NCBI GenBank assembly: GCA_001725155.1
Contig: MEFP01000030.1
Location: 372,001 to 436,000 of the forward strand
Source of the DNA: Lysobacteraceae bacterium SCN 69-320
GTDB taxonomy: Bacteria > Pseudomonadota > Gammaproteobacteria > Xanthomonadales > Rhodanobacteraceae
Direction: 5' to 3'
DNA length: 64,000 bases
Numbering within the stretch: position 1 is the first letter of the stretch; every line of letters begins with the position of its first letter. A model generated the notes under the pieces. The model did no database searches, had not been told where the DNA came from, and saw only the letters and a list, made by a program, of their open reading frames with translations. Positions 16,167 through 24,602 of the stretch are shown in pieces. The position numbers and the translations under genes are program-made.

Positions 16167-18734
16167 ATGGCCAAGAACCTACTCATCGTCGAATCGCCGG
16201 CCAAGGCCAAGACGATCAACAAATACCTCGGCAAGGATTTCACCGTCCTCGCCTCCTACGGCCACGTGCGCGACCTCGTGCCCAAGGAGGGCGCGGTCAA
16301 CCCCGACCAGCAGTTCGCCATGAACTACGCGGTCATCGAGAAGAACGAAAAGCACGTCGACGCGATCGCCAAGGCCGCCGCCAAGGCCGACGCCCTCTAT
16401 CTCGCGACCGACTTGGATCGCGAAGGCGAGGCGATCAGCTGGCACATCAGCGAGATCCTGCGCGAGCGGGGCCTGCTCAAGGGCAAGGACGTGCACCGCG
16501 TCGTGTTCTCCGAGATCACGCCCAAGGCGATCAAGGAAGCCGTCGACCATCCGCGCGAGCTGTCGCTGGACCTGGTCAACGCCCAGCAGGCGCGCCGCGC
16601 ACTGGACTACCTCGTCGGCTTCAACCTGTCGCCGGTGCTCTGGCGCAAGGTGCAGCGCGGCCTGTCCGCCGGCCGCGTGCAGTCGCCGGCGCTGCGCATG
16701 ATCGTGGAGCGCGAGGAAGAGATCGAAGCCTTCAAGCCGCGCGAATACTGGAGCATGGACGCCGAGCTCGCCCATGCGACCACGCCGTTCCGCGCCCGCC
16801 TGCTGCGCCTGGCCGGCAAGAAGTTCGAGCAGTTCGACCTGACCGAAGCCGGCGCCGCCTACGCTGCGCGCGACGCGCTGTATGCCGCGGCCGGCGCGAC
16901 CCGCATCGCCGGCGCCGACACGCCGTTCGACACCGACCAGCCGACCTGGCGCGGCGGCCAGCTCGTCGTCGCCGACGTGCAGTCCAAGGAACGCAAGCGC
17001 CGCCCGGCCGCGCCGTTCACGACCTCGACCCTGCAGCAGGAAGCCGCGCGCAAGCTCGGCTACACGACCAGCCGTACGATGCGTCTGGCGCAGCAGCTCT
17101 ATGAAGGCATCGCGATCGGCGACGAAGGCGTGGTCGGCCTGATCACCTACATGCGTACCGACTCGACCAGCCTGTCCGACGAGGCCGTGTCCGAGCTGCG
17201 TGACGTGATCCGCCGCGACTACGGCGCCAAGGCCCTGCCCGAGGCGCCCAACGTCTACAAGACCAAGTCCAAGAACGCCCAGGAAGCGCACGAGGCGATA
17301 CGCCCGACCTCGGCGCTGCGCCGCCCATCCAGCATCGCCAGCGCGCTCAGCGACGAACAGCGCAAGCTCTACGACCTGATCTGGAAGCGCACGGTCGCCT
17401 GCCAGATGCAGCACGCGACCCTGAACACCGTGTCGGTGGATCTGGCCTGCGGCAAGGACTCGGCGTTCCGCGCCAGCGGCACCACGGTCGTCGACCCCGG
17501 CTTCCTCGCCGTCTACGAGGAAGGCAAGGACCAGAAGGCCGCCGAGGACGAGGACGAAGGCCGCAAGCTGCCGCCGCTGAAGGTCGGCGACAAGGTGCCG
17601 CTGTCGGCCATCCTCGCCGAGCAGCATTTCACCGAGCCGCCGCCGCGCTATTCCGAAGCCAGCCTGGTCAAGGCGCTGGAAGAATTCGGCATCGGCCGCC
17701 CGTCGACCTACGCCAGCATCATCCAGACCCTGCTGTCACGCGAGTACGTGACGCTGGATGCACGCCGCTTCCGGCCGACCGACATCGGCCGCGCGGTCGG
17801 CAAGTTCCTCAGCGGACACTTCACGCGCTACGTCGACTACGACTTCACGGCCAAGCTCGAGGACGAGCTCGACGCGGTCAGCCGCGGCGAGGAAGACTGG
17901 GTGCCGCTGATGCAGCGCTTCTGGTCGCCGTTCAAGGAGCTCGTCGAGGAAAAGAACGAAACCGTCGACCGCTCCGAGGCCACCGGCGCGCGCGTGCTCG
18001 GCGACGACCCGGCCAGCGGCAAGCCGGTCTCGGTGCGCCTGGGCCGCTTCGGGCCGTTCGCCCAGATCGGCACCAAGGAAGACGAGGACAAGCCGCGCTT
18101 CGCCAGCCTGCGCGCGAACCAGAGCATCCATACGATCACCCTGGCCGAGGCGCTGGAGCTGTTCAAGCTGCCGCGCAAGCTCGGCGCGCATCCGGACGGC
18201 ACCGAGATCACGGTCGGCATCGGCCGCTTCGGACCGTTCGTCAAGCACGGCTCGGTCTATGCCTCGCTGAAGGCCGAAGACGATCCGTACACGATCGAAC
18301 TGCCGCGCGCAGTGCAGCTGCTGCATGAAAAGGCCGAGGCCGCCGCGAATCGCGTGATCAAGAGCTTCCAGGATGGCGCGATCCAGGTGCTGCGCGGCCG
18401 CTACGGCCCGTACATCACCGACGGCAGCAAGAACGGCCGCATTCCGAAGGACCGCGAGCCCGAAAGCCTGACCGAAGCCGAATGCCTCGAACTGCTCGCC
18501 GCCGCGCCGGACAAGCCCGCGCGCGGCCGCTTCGGCAAGGCCAAGGCCGAGCCCAGGGCCGCCGCGAAGAAGGCTGCCGCGACGAAGCGCTCTGTGGAAC
18601 CCGCGGCGAAGAAGGCGCCGGCCAAGAAAGCCGCAACGAAGAAGACCGCGGTGAAGAAGGCGGCCGCGAAGAAGGCGCCGGCCAAGTCCGCGGCGAAGAA
18701 GACCAGCGCCGCGCCGGCGGCCAGGAAGACCTGA
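16167..18734 (+). CDS. topA: DNA topoisomerase I, zinc-finger-less with Lys/Ala tail
   Basis: 855-residue type IA topoisomerase that relaxes negative supercoils. TOPRIM (1-140: LLIVESPAKAKTINKYL, DLDREGEAISWHI) and the core domain with catalytic Y328 in GLITYMRTDSTSL are intact. The C-terminus has three TopA repeat units (GRFGPFAQIG, GRFGPFVKHG, GRYGPYITDG) in place of Cys4 zinc ribbons, then a 65-residue histone-like Lys/Ala tail (KKAAAKKAPAK ...) likely to bind DNA non-specifically. ATG 16167 (MAKNLLIVESPAK) is the family start; the frame is open 35 codons further upstream. A consensus TTGACA at 16040-16045 lies in the upstream gap, but no good -10 accompanies it. Confidence 0.95.
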   Translation: MAKNLLIVESPAKAKTINKYLGKDFTVLASYGHVRDLVPKEGAVNPDQQFAMNYAVIEKNEKHVDAIAKAAAKADALYLATDLDREGEAISWHISEILRERGLLKGKDVHRVVFSEITPKAIKEAVDHPRELSLDLVNAQQARRALDYLVGFNLSPVLWRKVQRGLSAGRVQSPALRMIVEREEEIEAFKPREYWSMDAELAHATTPFRARLLRLAGKKFEQFDLTEAGAAYAARDALYAAAGATRIAGADTPFDTDQPTWRGGQLVVADVQSKERKRRPAAPFTTSTLQQEAARKLGYTTSRTMRLAQQLYEGIAIGDEGVVGLITYMRTDSTSLSDEAVSELRDVIRRDYGAKALPEAPNVYKTKSKNAQEAHEAIRPTSALRRPSSIASALSDEQRKLYDLIWKRTVACQMQHATLNTVSVDLACGKDSAFRASGTTVVDPGFLAVYEEGKDQKAAEDEDEGRKLPPLKVGDKVPLSAILAEQHFTEPPPRYSEASLVKALEEFGIGRPSTYASIIQTLLSREYVTLDARRFRPTDIGRAVGKFLSGHFTRYVDYDFTAKLEDELDAVSRGEEDWVPLMQRFWSPFKELVEEKNETVDRSEATGARVLGDDPASGKPVSVRLGRFGPFAQIGTKEDEDKPRFASLRANQSIHTITLAEALELFKLPRKLGAHPDGTEITVGIGRFGPFVKHGSVYASLKAEDDPYTIELPRAVQLLHEKAEAAANRVIKSFQDGAIQVLRGRYGPYITDGSKNGRIPKDREPESLTEAECLELLAAAPDKPARGRFGKAKAEPRAAAKKAAATKRSVEPAAKKAPAKKAATKKTAVKKAAAKKAPAKSAAKKTSAAPAARKT

Positions 18735-18744
18735 GCAGGCCGCC

Positions 18745-19305
18745 GTGCTGCCCGCCGACCTGCACGCCGCGGTCCAGGCCCTGCGCCGCGGCGGCGTCGT
18801 CGCCTATCCGACCGAGGCCGTCTACGGCCTCGGCTGCGATCCGCACGACGAGGCCGCACTGCGCCGCCTGTTCGCGCTGAAACGCCGGCCGCCGCAGCAG
18901 GGCGTGCTGCTGATCGCGGCCGATGTCGAGCAGATCCGGCGCTATGTCGCCTGGGATCTGCTGCCCGAGCCGGCGCTGCAGCGCGTGCTCGCGAGCTGGC
19001 CCGGCCCCAACACCTGGATACTGCCGCGCTCACCGGAAGTGCCCCCCTGGATCAGCGGCGGCCATGCGGGCATCGCCCTGCGCGTGACCGCCCATGCGCC
19101 GGCCGCGGCCCTGTGCCGCGCCTTCGGCGGCGCCCTGGTGTCCACCAGCGCCAACCGCCACGGCGAGCCGCCGACTCGATCCGCCGCCGAAATACGTACT
19201 GTTTTCGGCGACGAACTCGATGCGCTCGTCGACGCCCCGGTCGGGGGGCTTGAGCGTCCGACCGCGATCCGCGACGCTATCAGCGGGGAATTCGTACGAC
19301 AGTAG
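18745..19305 (+). CDS. tsaC: Threonylcarbamoyl-AMP synthase TsaC/YrdC
   Basis: 186-residue enzyme making threonylcarbamoyl-AMP from Thr, bicarbonate and ATP for the t6A37 modification of ANN-decoding tRNAs. Seen: GGVVAYPTEAVYGLGCDP (PTET-like nucleotide site), LKRRPPQQG, PGPNTWILPRS, GIALRVTAHA, and the conserved VSTSANRHGEPP. Single YrdC domain, so the short TsaC form rather than Sua5. Starts with GTG at 18745, ten bases after the topA stop with GCAGG in front, so it is probably cotranscribed with topA. Confidence 0.93.
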   Translation: MLPADLHAAVQALRRGGVVAYPTEAVYGLGCDPHDEAALRRLFALKRRPPQQGVLLIAADVEQIRRYVAWDLLPEPALQRVLASWPGPNTWILPRSPEVPPWISGGHAGIALRVTAHAPAAALCRAFGGALVSTSANRHGEPPTRSAAEIRTVFGDELDALVDAPVGGLERPTAIRDAISGEFVRQ

Positions 19306-19338
19306 AGGCCGGCGTGGCGCCGGCCTGGGCGGGGGGCT

Positions 19339-20688
19339 ATGTCTGCAGTCATACAAGGTGTTCGGGCGGACGCGGCGAGATTGCCGCTCGTGGCCGGAAC
19401 CGATCAGCGCGTCGTCGCCTGGCTCGACGGCCGTGCCGTGCGTCAGGCCGAGTTCCTGCACCACGTCGCCGCGGTCGCCGCGCAGCTGCCGCGCGGCACG
19501 GCCGCGGTGAATCTGTGCGAGGACCGCTACCACTTCCTCGTCGCCTTCGCCGCCGTCGCCGTGGCCGGGCAGACCAATCTGCTGCCGCCGTCGCGCGCGC
19601 GCCAGGCCGTCGACGAGGTCATGGGCGCACATCCGGGCTGCTACGCGATCAGCGACCGCGCATTCGACGCCTCGCCGCCGCATCTGTGGCGCCTGCCGCC
19701 GCTGGGTCCGGTCGACGCGGTGCCGGCAGTACCGGTGCCGCAACTGCCCGGCGAGCAGATCGTCGCGATCGGCTATACCTCGGGCTCCACCGGCTCGCCC
19801 AAGCCCAATCCCAAGACCTGGCGCAGCTTCTGCGCGAGCACCGCACGCAATGCCGAACTGCTGGCCGAGCAGGCCGCGGCCGGCTCCAACGTCGTCGCAA
19901 CGGTGCCGCCGCAGCACATGTACGGCATGGAGACCTCGGTGCTGCTGCCGCTGCTCGGCGACGTCGCCGTCGATACCGGCAAGCCGCTGATGCCGGCCGA
20001 CATCGCCGCGGCGCTCGCCGCGCTGCCGGCGCCGCGCGTGCTCGTGACCACGCCGGTGCACCTGCGCGCGCTGGTGCAGTCGGCCATCGCCCTGCCCGAA
20101 CTGGCCGGCATCGTCTGCGCGACTGCGCCGCTGTGCCGCGAGCTCGCCGCAATGGCCGAGACGCGTTTCGCCGCACCCGTGATCGAAGTCTTCGGCTCGA
20201 CCGAGACCTGCGTGATCGCCCACCGGCGCAGCGCGCTGGAAGACTGCTGGCGCCACTACCCCGGCGTCGCGCTGCGCCCGCAACCCGACGGCACCCTGGT
20301 CACGGCCGACTGGTTCGAAGCGCCGGTCACCCTGCAGGACATCATCGAACTGCTGCCCGACAACGGCTTCCGCCTCTGCGGCCGCAATTCCGATCTGCTG
20401 GAAATCGCCGGCAAGCGCGCCTCGCTGGCCGATCTGAATCGCCGTCTGCTCGCAATCAGCGGCGTCGTCGACGGCGTGATCTTCCAGCGCGACGGCGACC
20501 AGCCCGGCGTGCAGCGCCTGGCAGCGCTCGTCGTCGCTCCGGACCTGGGCGAAGCCGCGATCCTGGACGCGCTGCGCGGCGCCATGGATCCGGCATTCCT
20601 GCCGCGGCCGTTGAAGAAAGTCGATCGCCTGCCGCGCAACGAAACCGGCAAGCTGCCGCGCGTCGCGCTGCTCGCGACGCTGGGGTGA
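19339..20688 (+). CDS. AMP-forming acyl/aryl ligase
   Basis: 449-residue member of the ANL adenylating family. ATP-binding P-loop YTSGSTGSPKPNPKTW (about 147-162), the substrate/AMP motif VFGSTETC (about 280-287), the hinge-like GRNSDLLEIAGKRAS region and the C-terminal catalytic lysine in LPRNETGKLPR are present. The short length and sequence flavour resemble the acyl-ACP or aryl ligases of aryl polyene/xanthomonadin pigment clusters, but no other pigment gene is in the window, so the substrate is open. Start ATG 19339 has a run of six G about 3-8 bases upstream. It is the last chromosomal gene before the mobile element. Confidence 0.8.
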   Translation: MSAVIQGVRADAARLPLVAGTDQRVVAWLDGRAVRQAEFLHHVAAVAAQLPRGTAAVNLCEDRYHFLVAFAAVAVAGQTNLLPPSRARQAVDEVMGAHPGCYAISDRAFDASPPHLWRLPPLGPVDAVPAVPVPQLPGEQIVAIGYTSGSTGSPKPNPKTWRSFCASTARNAELLAEQAAAGSNVVATVPPQHMYGMETSVLLPLLGDVAVDTGKPLMPADIAAALAALPAPRVLVTTPVHLRALVQSAIALPELAGIVCATAPLCRELAAMAETRFAAPVIEVFGSTETCVIAHRRSALEDCWRHYPGVALRPQPDGTLVTADWFEAPVTLQDIIELLPDNGFRLCGRNSDLLEIAGKRASLADLNRRLLAISGVVDGVIFQRDGDQPGVQRLAALVVAPDLGEAAILDALRGAMDPAFLPRPLKKVDRLPRNETGKLPRVALLATLG

Positions 20689-21023
20689 GGGACGTCCGGA
20701 CGCAAGGACTCTGCGGCGTCGCACTGGTTGCCGCTAGCCGGATGTCCGTTGCGGGTTGTCGACTGCCGGTCTGACGGCCGTTCCGCGCTCCGACTCGCGC
20801 TGCCGGATGCTGGCAGGCCTGTCGCGGCATTTGAATATGGCGCGAAAAATTCAACGGGTGCCCCTGGGCGGCCTCCTCTCCGCTTGCGGGAGGGGGGGAG
20901 GGGCAAGCCACTGCAAACACGTCTACCGTTTTTTCGCGACGAGGGTCGAGTCTCAGACGCAGACGGCCATGGACAACGTTACGACCAGCTCCGGCAGCCC
21001 TCTCTCCTTCCACTCCTCTCCCG
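20689..21023. other. Intergenic spacer left of the mobile element
   Basis: No gene is seen. It contains an imperfect C/T-G/A hairpin around 20875-20898 (CCTCTCCGC facing GCGGGAGG) resembling the hairpin that the element appears to have split at 21011-21030. The base composition is that of the chromosome up to about 21030 and turns AT-rich beyond it. Confidence 0.6.
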
Positions 21024-21030
21024 CAAGGGG
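21011..21030. other. attL: left half of the target hairpin with CAAGGGG repeat
   Basis: CACTCCTCTCCC (21011-21022) is the exact reverse complement of GGGAGAGGAGTG at the right flank (46389-46400). The 7-bp direct repeat CAAGGGG occurs here at 21024-21030 and at 46385-46391. Joining the flanks on this repeat rebuilds a perfect 12-bp stem with a five-base loop (GCAAG), so the empty site would be a palindromic terminator/REP-like hairpin. Repeat and palindrome are seen; the attachment-site role is inferred. Confidence 0.75.
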
Positions 21031-21073
21031 TGACGAGATACCACTAAATATCCGTAAGTAAAAGGATTTTTCT

Positions 21074-21142
21074 TTTATAATCCCCTGCACAAGACCTGCA
21101 CAGCAACGGCCGATCAAGAACTTACGGCGCCGTTCTGCACAG
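21074..21142. promoter_or_regulatory. Left-end integrase arm-type repeats and TATAAT motif
   Basis: TTTATAATC (21074-21082) is followed by CCTGCACA at 21084-21091 and again at 21095-21102 (an 11-base period), and CTGCACAG at 21135-21142. The same TTTATAATC and CTGCACA words recur just inside the right end (46286-46357). Copies at both ends in a fixed position relative to attL/attR suggest arm-type binding sites of the integrase. TATAAT (21076-21081) could also be the -10 box of int, but no good -35 is seen. Confidence 0.5.
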
Positions 21143-21166
21143 AATCTAAACAGAAAGGGGCCGCCA

Positions 21167-22465
21167 ATGTCATTCATTACCGAAAAGGAACAGCTCAAAC
21201 CAGGGCTCGTAATCTTCCGTCGCGGAGACGTGCAGCACCGCATGTGGTACTGCCGCGTCAAGCTCCCGAAGGAAGACCGCTACAAGACTATTTCCTTGAA
21301 AACCGAGCGAATCGACATTGCGCGTGACAAAGCCTTCGAGCACGACGCGGAGATTCGATTTAGCCTCAAGCATGACGTGCCGGTATTCAATCGCCCATTC
21401 TCAGCCGTTGCCAAGGAATACATGGCGGTGCAGGAGCTGCGGGCCAAACGCGGCGAAATCAGCGCAGATCGACCTCGCAAGGTGCGCACGATCGTCGACG
21501 GGCCACTTCAGAAGTATGTCGGCTCGACCCAGGTGCATCTGATCGGCGAGGAGACGTGGAAGAACTACCCCACCTGGCGCCGGGAGAACGGTGTCGGTCG
21601 CTATCGCGACAAGCGCATCAGCGATTCAACGATCCATACTGAAATGTCGGTCCTGTTCGCGGTGATGGGGTTCGCCATCGAGAAGCGCTACGTCCCGGCA
21701 AGCCTGAGCTTTAAGAAGAAGCCGAAGCTCAAGACAATGCGGCGCGATGAATTCACGCTAGAGGAATACCGCAAGCTGCATACGGTCGCCCGTGCTTGGG
21801 CTGCAAAAGCGACACACCCGAGAAGCGTCTGGTATCGCACTGTTGTCTATAACTTCATCCTCATCATGTGCAACACCGGCATGCGTCCGCCGGAGGCGAA
21901 GAACTTGCGCTGGCGCGACGTCAAGCCAGCGAAAGACAAAGAGGGGCGCGAGATTGTTGTGCTGTTCGTCCAGGGCAAGGGCAAATCGCGAAACCTTGTT
22001 GCACCGGAAAGCGTGCTCGAATACCTCGAACGCATCCGCGCGATTTCCAAGGCGACCAAGCCGGACGACCGGGTTTTCACAACAATCAATGGCGCGCCGA
22101 CAAGCACCCTTTATCAGAGCCTGATTGAAAGTGTGCTTGTCGTCGCGGGCTTGCGGGACGGGCAGAACGGCGTCCCGCGCTCAACCTATTGCTTCCGCCA
22201 TACCTACGCGACCCTTCGCCTGAGCGAAGGTGTGGACGTGTACTTCCTGGCCGAGCAGATGGGCACTTCGGTCAAGATGATTGAGGACCACTACGGCCAC
22301 GTGAACACCGTCAAGCACGCCGACCGCGTACTGATGGGCATGGGCGGCTGGGAGCAGGCCGAGAAAACCGGTGCCAGCAAAGAAGCTGGTGACAAGGTGG
22401 TGGCGGCCGCCGGGGCGCGTCAGCGCACGGCGCCGAGGATGAACAACGCCAGATCGGCAAGGTAG
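21167..22465 (+). CDS. int: Tyrosine-type site-specific integrase
   Basis: 432-residue phage-type integrase expected to insert and excise this element. An N-terminal arm/core-binding region (about 1-190) precedes the catalytic domain with R240 (CNTGMRPPEAKNL), a lysine in VQGKGKSRNL, R344 (YCFRHTYATL) and the nucleophile Y376 (MIEDHYGHV). The first His of HxxR is replaced by Tyr341, a variation common in this group. Start ATG 21167 is preceded by AAAGGGG. The C-terminal 40 residues are low-complexity and basic. It lies 137 bases inside the left repeat, the usual position beside attL; no excisionase gene is recognised nearby. Confidence 0.92.
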   Translation: MSFITEKEQLKPGLVIFRRGDVQHRMWYCRVKLPKEDRYKTISLKTERIDIARDKAFEHDAEIRFSLKHDVPVFNRPFSAVAKEYMAVQELRAKRGEISADRPRKVRTIVDGPLQKYVGSTQVHLIGEETWKNYPTWRRENGVGRYRDKRISDSTIHTEMSVLFAVMGFAIEKRYVPASLSFKKKPKLKTMRRDEFTLEEYRKLHTVARAWAAKATHPRSVWYRTVVYNFILIMCNTGMRPPEAKNLRWRDVKPAKDKEGREIVVLFVQGKGKSRNLVAPESVLEYLERIRAISKATKPDDRVFTTINGAPTSTLYQSLIESVLVVAGLRDGQNGVPRSTYCFRHTYATLRLSEGVDVYFLAEQMGTSVKMIEDHYGHVNTVKHADRVLMGMGGWEQAEKTGASKEAGDKVVAAAGARQRTAPRMNNARSAR

Positions 22466-22501
22466 GCACATCGAGCTTCGACGTGCTGCCGATCTTCTTC
22501 A

Positions 22502-22648
22502 CCGGCCATCCCCGATTGCGCCGCTGGCGCACGCTTAATCGGGGATGGCTGGTCGACGCAGGGCGCTTAACGCATCGAGCCTCGATGCGTTCCTGCGACG
22601 CTTCCTTGCTTCTAGGTCGATTGCGCCGCTGGCGCATGGAAATCGACC
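22502..22648. repeat. Cluster of three hairpins, two sharing an 18-bp core
   Basis: Hairpin 1: 13-bp perfect outer stem (22505-22517 / 22537-22549) around the core GATTGCGCCGCTGGCGCA (22514-22531). Hairpin 2: an 11-bp palindrome AACGCATCGAG / CTCGATGCGTT (22569-22591, one-base loop). Hairpin 3: an 8-bp outer stem GGTCGATT / AATCGACC (22615-22622 / 22641-22648) around the identical core (22619-22636), whose inner part GCGCC-GCT-GGCGC folds itself. The outer stems of 1 and 3 differ in sequence but both pair fully. The stretch lies between the convergent int and the gene at 22829 and has no T-run; an overlapping open frame is not a convincing gene. Confidence 0.7.
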
Positions 22649-22828
22649 GCCTTACTGACTTAGTGGAGGAAATTCCTGCGCCGAGCGTCGACGCGCAGCA
22701 TGTGCTCTTAGCGCGAGCCTTGAAAATAGTGCCACAGGCACAGACGCACACGCGGGCGGCGCTGCACAAATAGCCTCGTATGAGTTCTCACGCTAAAAAT
22801 CGTTAACGCACACTTCGCGAAATCGGCG

Positions 22829-23542
22829 CTAGTTTTTCTCGTTTGTTGGCAAACTTCCAGCATCGAAATATTCAAGCGTTGCCCCCGTGCGTCGAGCGGT
22901 GAGTTCCAACGAGTAAGGAACATTCCATGTGCCACGCGTTGCATAGATCACGTGTCCGCCCGATGCACTACCAGCCGCCATTGATTCAAACCAAAGTGAC
23001 AGAACTCTCGCTCCGTATCCAGCATCTGGTGAGCCAACGACTAGAACTTCGCCATCTCTTATCCCGGCCCCAGCGATCTTCTGGAAGCACTCCCCTAGTG
23101 AACCAACAGAGTCTTGCGTTCTGGATAAATATCTACACCGACTTTCGCTCTTGAAGATGAATATGTAACCAAGTTGCTTTTTGTCTTTTGAAATTGTTCG
23201 CTGAACTGCTCGGAGGTAGCCACTCCAGCCAACCCAGTCGTCGTTCAAAGGTAAGCGTTCGCTCGGGGCTCCAGTCGACAGTTCAGCATTCACTTCGCTC
23301 CAACGTTCTTGCGAAGCAATCCTGTCCTCCTCCTCCGCGATACGATGGCGTTGAATGGCCGCATAAACAATCACGAAAATGACCGCAATGGCCGCGAAAA
23401 ATCCCAGAATGTACGGTCGGCTTTCCTTGTGCTGAACAAATATGCCAAAGACACCGTAGGCGATGCCGAACACCATGCATAGGACGCTGAAAGCAAGAAA
23501 TGCAGCGAATGCCAGAAAAACGAGAGGCGCAGCCAGACCCAT
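22829..23542 (-). CDS. Hypothetical membrane protein
   Basis: 237-residue protein, not recognised. Two N-terminal hydrophobic helices (about 4-36 and 43-62) precede a soluble domain with conserved-looking blocks (NDDWVGWSGYLRAVQRTISK, KQLGYIFIFKSESRCRYLSR, GEVLVVGSPDAGYGARVLSL). It probably sits in the inner membrane with a large cytoplasmic part. Composition is less GC-rich than the chromosome, as for the rest of the island. It is convergent with int, and the hairpin cluster lies just past its stop. Role unknown. Confidence 0.65.
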   Translation of the reverse strand: MGLAAPLVFLAFAAFLAFSVLCMVFGIAYGVFGIFVQHKESRPYILGFFAAIAVIFVIVYAAIQRHRIAEEEDRIASQERWSEVNAELSTGAPSERLPLNDDWVGWSGYLRAVQRTISKDKKQLGYIFIFKSESRCRYLSRTQDSVGSLGECFQKIAGAGIRDGEVLVVGSPDAGYGARVLSLWFESMAAGSASGGHVIYATRGTWNVPYSLELTARRTGATLEYFDAGSLPTNEKN

Positions 23543-23708
23543 GTTTCACCTGACTTGAAGTAGATGATTTAAGCTGCTATCTTGGCTCGCATCCTCTCAC
23601 CTACTCGAAAACCGTCGCAGGCCCCCGCACTCTGCGCCAGGCTTCTCGGCTCTCGCGCTTTCTTTTCTGCGCGCCAATTGGCTAAGCACAAGCTGTTACT
23701 CAACTATC

Positions 23709-24602
23709 TCACCGATAGGGAGCACTGGATTTCCTCAAGTCGATGCTCTCATAGCCCAGTCCGCCCAAGAACAGGTAAAGGTTTCCTGGCAAGCCGTGGT
23801 TCTTTGGACCTAAAACCAGCCGACTAATCGGCGTCGGCCTTTCCAGCGGAGTCAGGCTGAGATCCATGTATGCATTCAAATGCCCGTCACGCACTTGAAA
23901 GGAAACGGGTATACCGGCTGCCTCGACGTCTCCCCCCAGAATGCCACCGCCATCGACGAACTTTGCAAGATTGCCTTGCTTCGCGGTTCCAACTGCGTGC
24001 ACCGCCCGAACTTCTTGTTCCTCAATGAAGGCTGGATGCTTGAATGCGGTCATGTATGTCGCTAGCAAGATGCAATCTTCGATGAATCTCCCTCTATTTT
24101 CTCCGTCCTGACCGTGCTGCTCGACGTATATAGAGATGATCGCAAGCATCATCTCCTTCACCTGCTGCTCCCTTTCATAGAGCACTTTCAGAAGCGTGAC
24201 CGGCAGGTTTTGCGCCAATAACGCGCCATTGAATCCCACGGCGAATCCCCGGCCGTCATCAGCGTATGCGCGCCACTGGCTCAGAATGTCAGGCTCAAGC
24301 GAAAAGCACGCAATGAACGGGTGGGCTACCAATTGCGCCGGTGAGATGATCTTGTCGATTTCTTCGATGAAATCTTCGGTGATGACCGGGCAAGCGTCGC
24401 TGACGCCCGCGCGTCTGATAATTCGGGTTGCGGCTTCCTCAAAGACGGAATACCCCCAACGAACCTCGCTCTCGTCATTAAGCATATTGATGTCGGAAAA
24501 CCGCATGGTGCGGTTCGTCGCAATCGCTTGAAAGGTTGACGCAGAGCAATAGTGATAGAGCACTGAGTCATCAGCAGGCGTGTAGATGCGGTCCATCAGC
24601 AT
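23709..24602 (-). CDS. DUF2971 domain protein
   Basis: 297-residue soluble protein of the DUF2971 family, whose biochemical role is not established. Family hallmarks: LYHYCSASTFQAI near the start, RFSDINMLNDESEVRWGY, FSLEPDILSQWRAYADDGRGF, EEQEVRAVH and RLVLGPKNHG near the end. ATG 24602 (MLMDRIYTP) is preferred because AAGGA lies eight bases upstream; the frame stays open further upstream without a ribosome site. Such genes are often found on mobile islands. A non-coding stretch of about 950 bases lies upstream. Confidence 0.75.
   Translation of the reverse strand: MLMDRIYTPADDSVLYHYCSASTFQAIATNRTMRFSDINMLNDESEVRWGYSVFEEAATRIIRRAGVSDACPVITEDFIEEIDKIISPAQLVAHPFIACFSLEPDILSQWRAYADDGRGFAVGFNGALLAQNLPVTLLKVLYEREQQVKEMMLAIISIYVEQHGQDGENRGRFIEDCILLATYMTAFKHPAFIEEQEVRAVHAVGTAKQGNLAKFVDGGGILGGDVEAAGIPVSFQVRDGHLNAYMDLSLTPLERPTPISRLVLGPKNHGLPGNLYLFLGGLGYESIDLRKSSAPYR

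Noticed and set aside
22502-22591. Integron attC-like sites or an integron cassette
   Set aside because: No RYYYAAC/GTTRRRY pairs and no IntI-type integrase; the int at 21167 lacks the IntI-specific insert as far as can be seen.
22483-22773. A 96-codon frame through the hairpin cluster, with RLRRWR twice
   Set aside because: The repeated peptide is just the translation of the repeated hairpin core; no ribosome site and no protein-like pattern.
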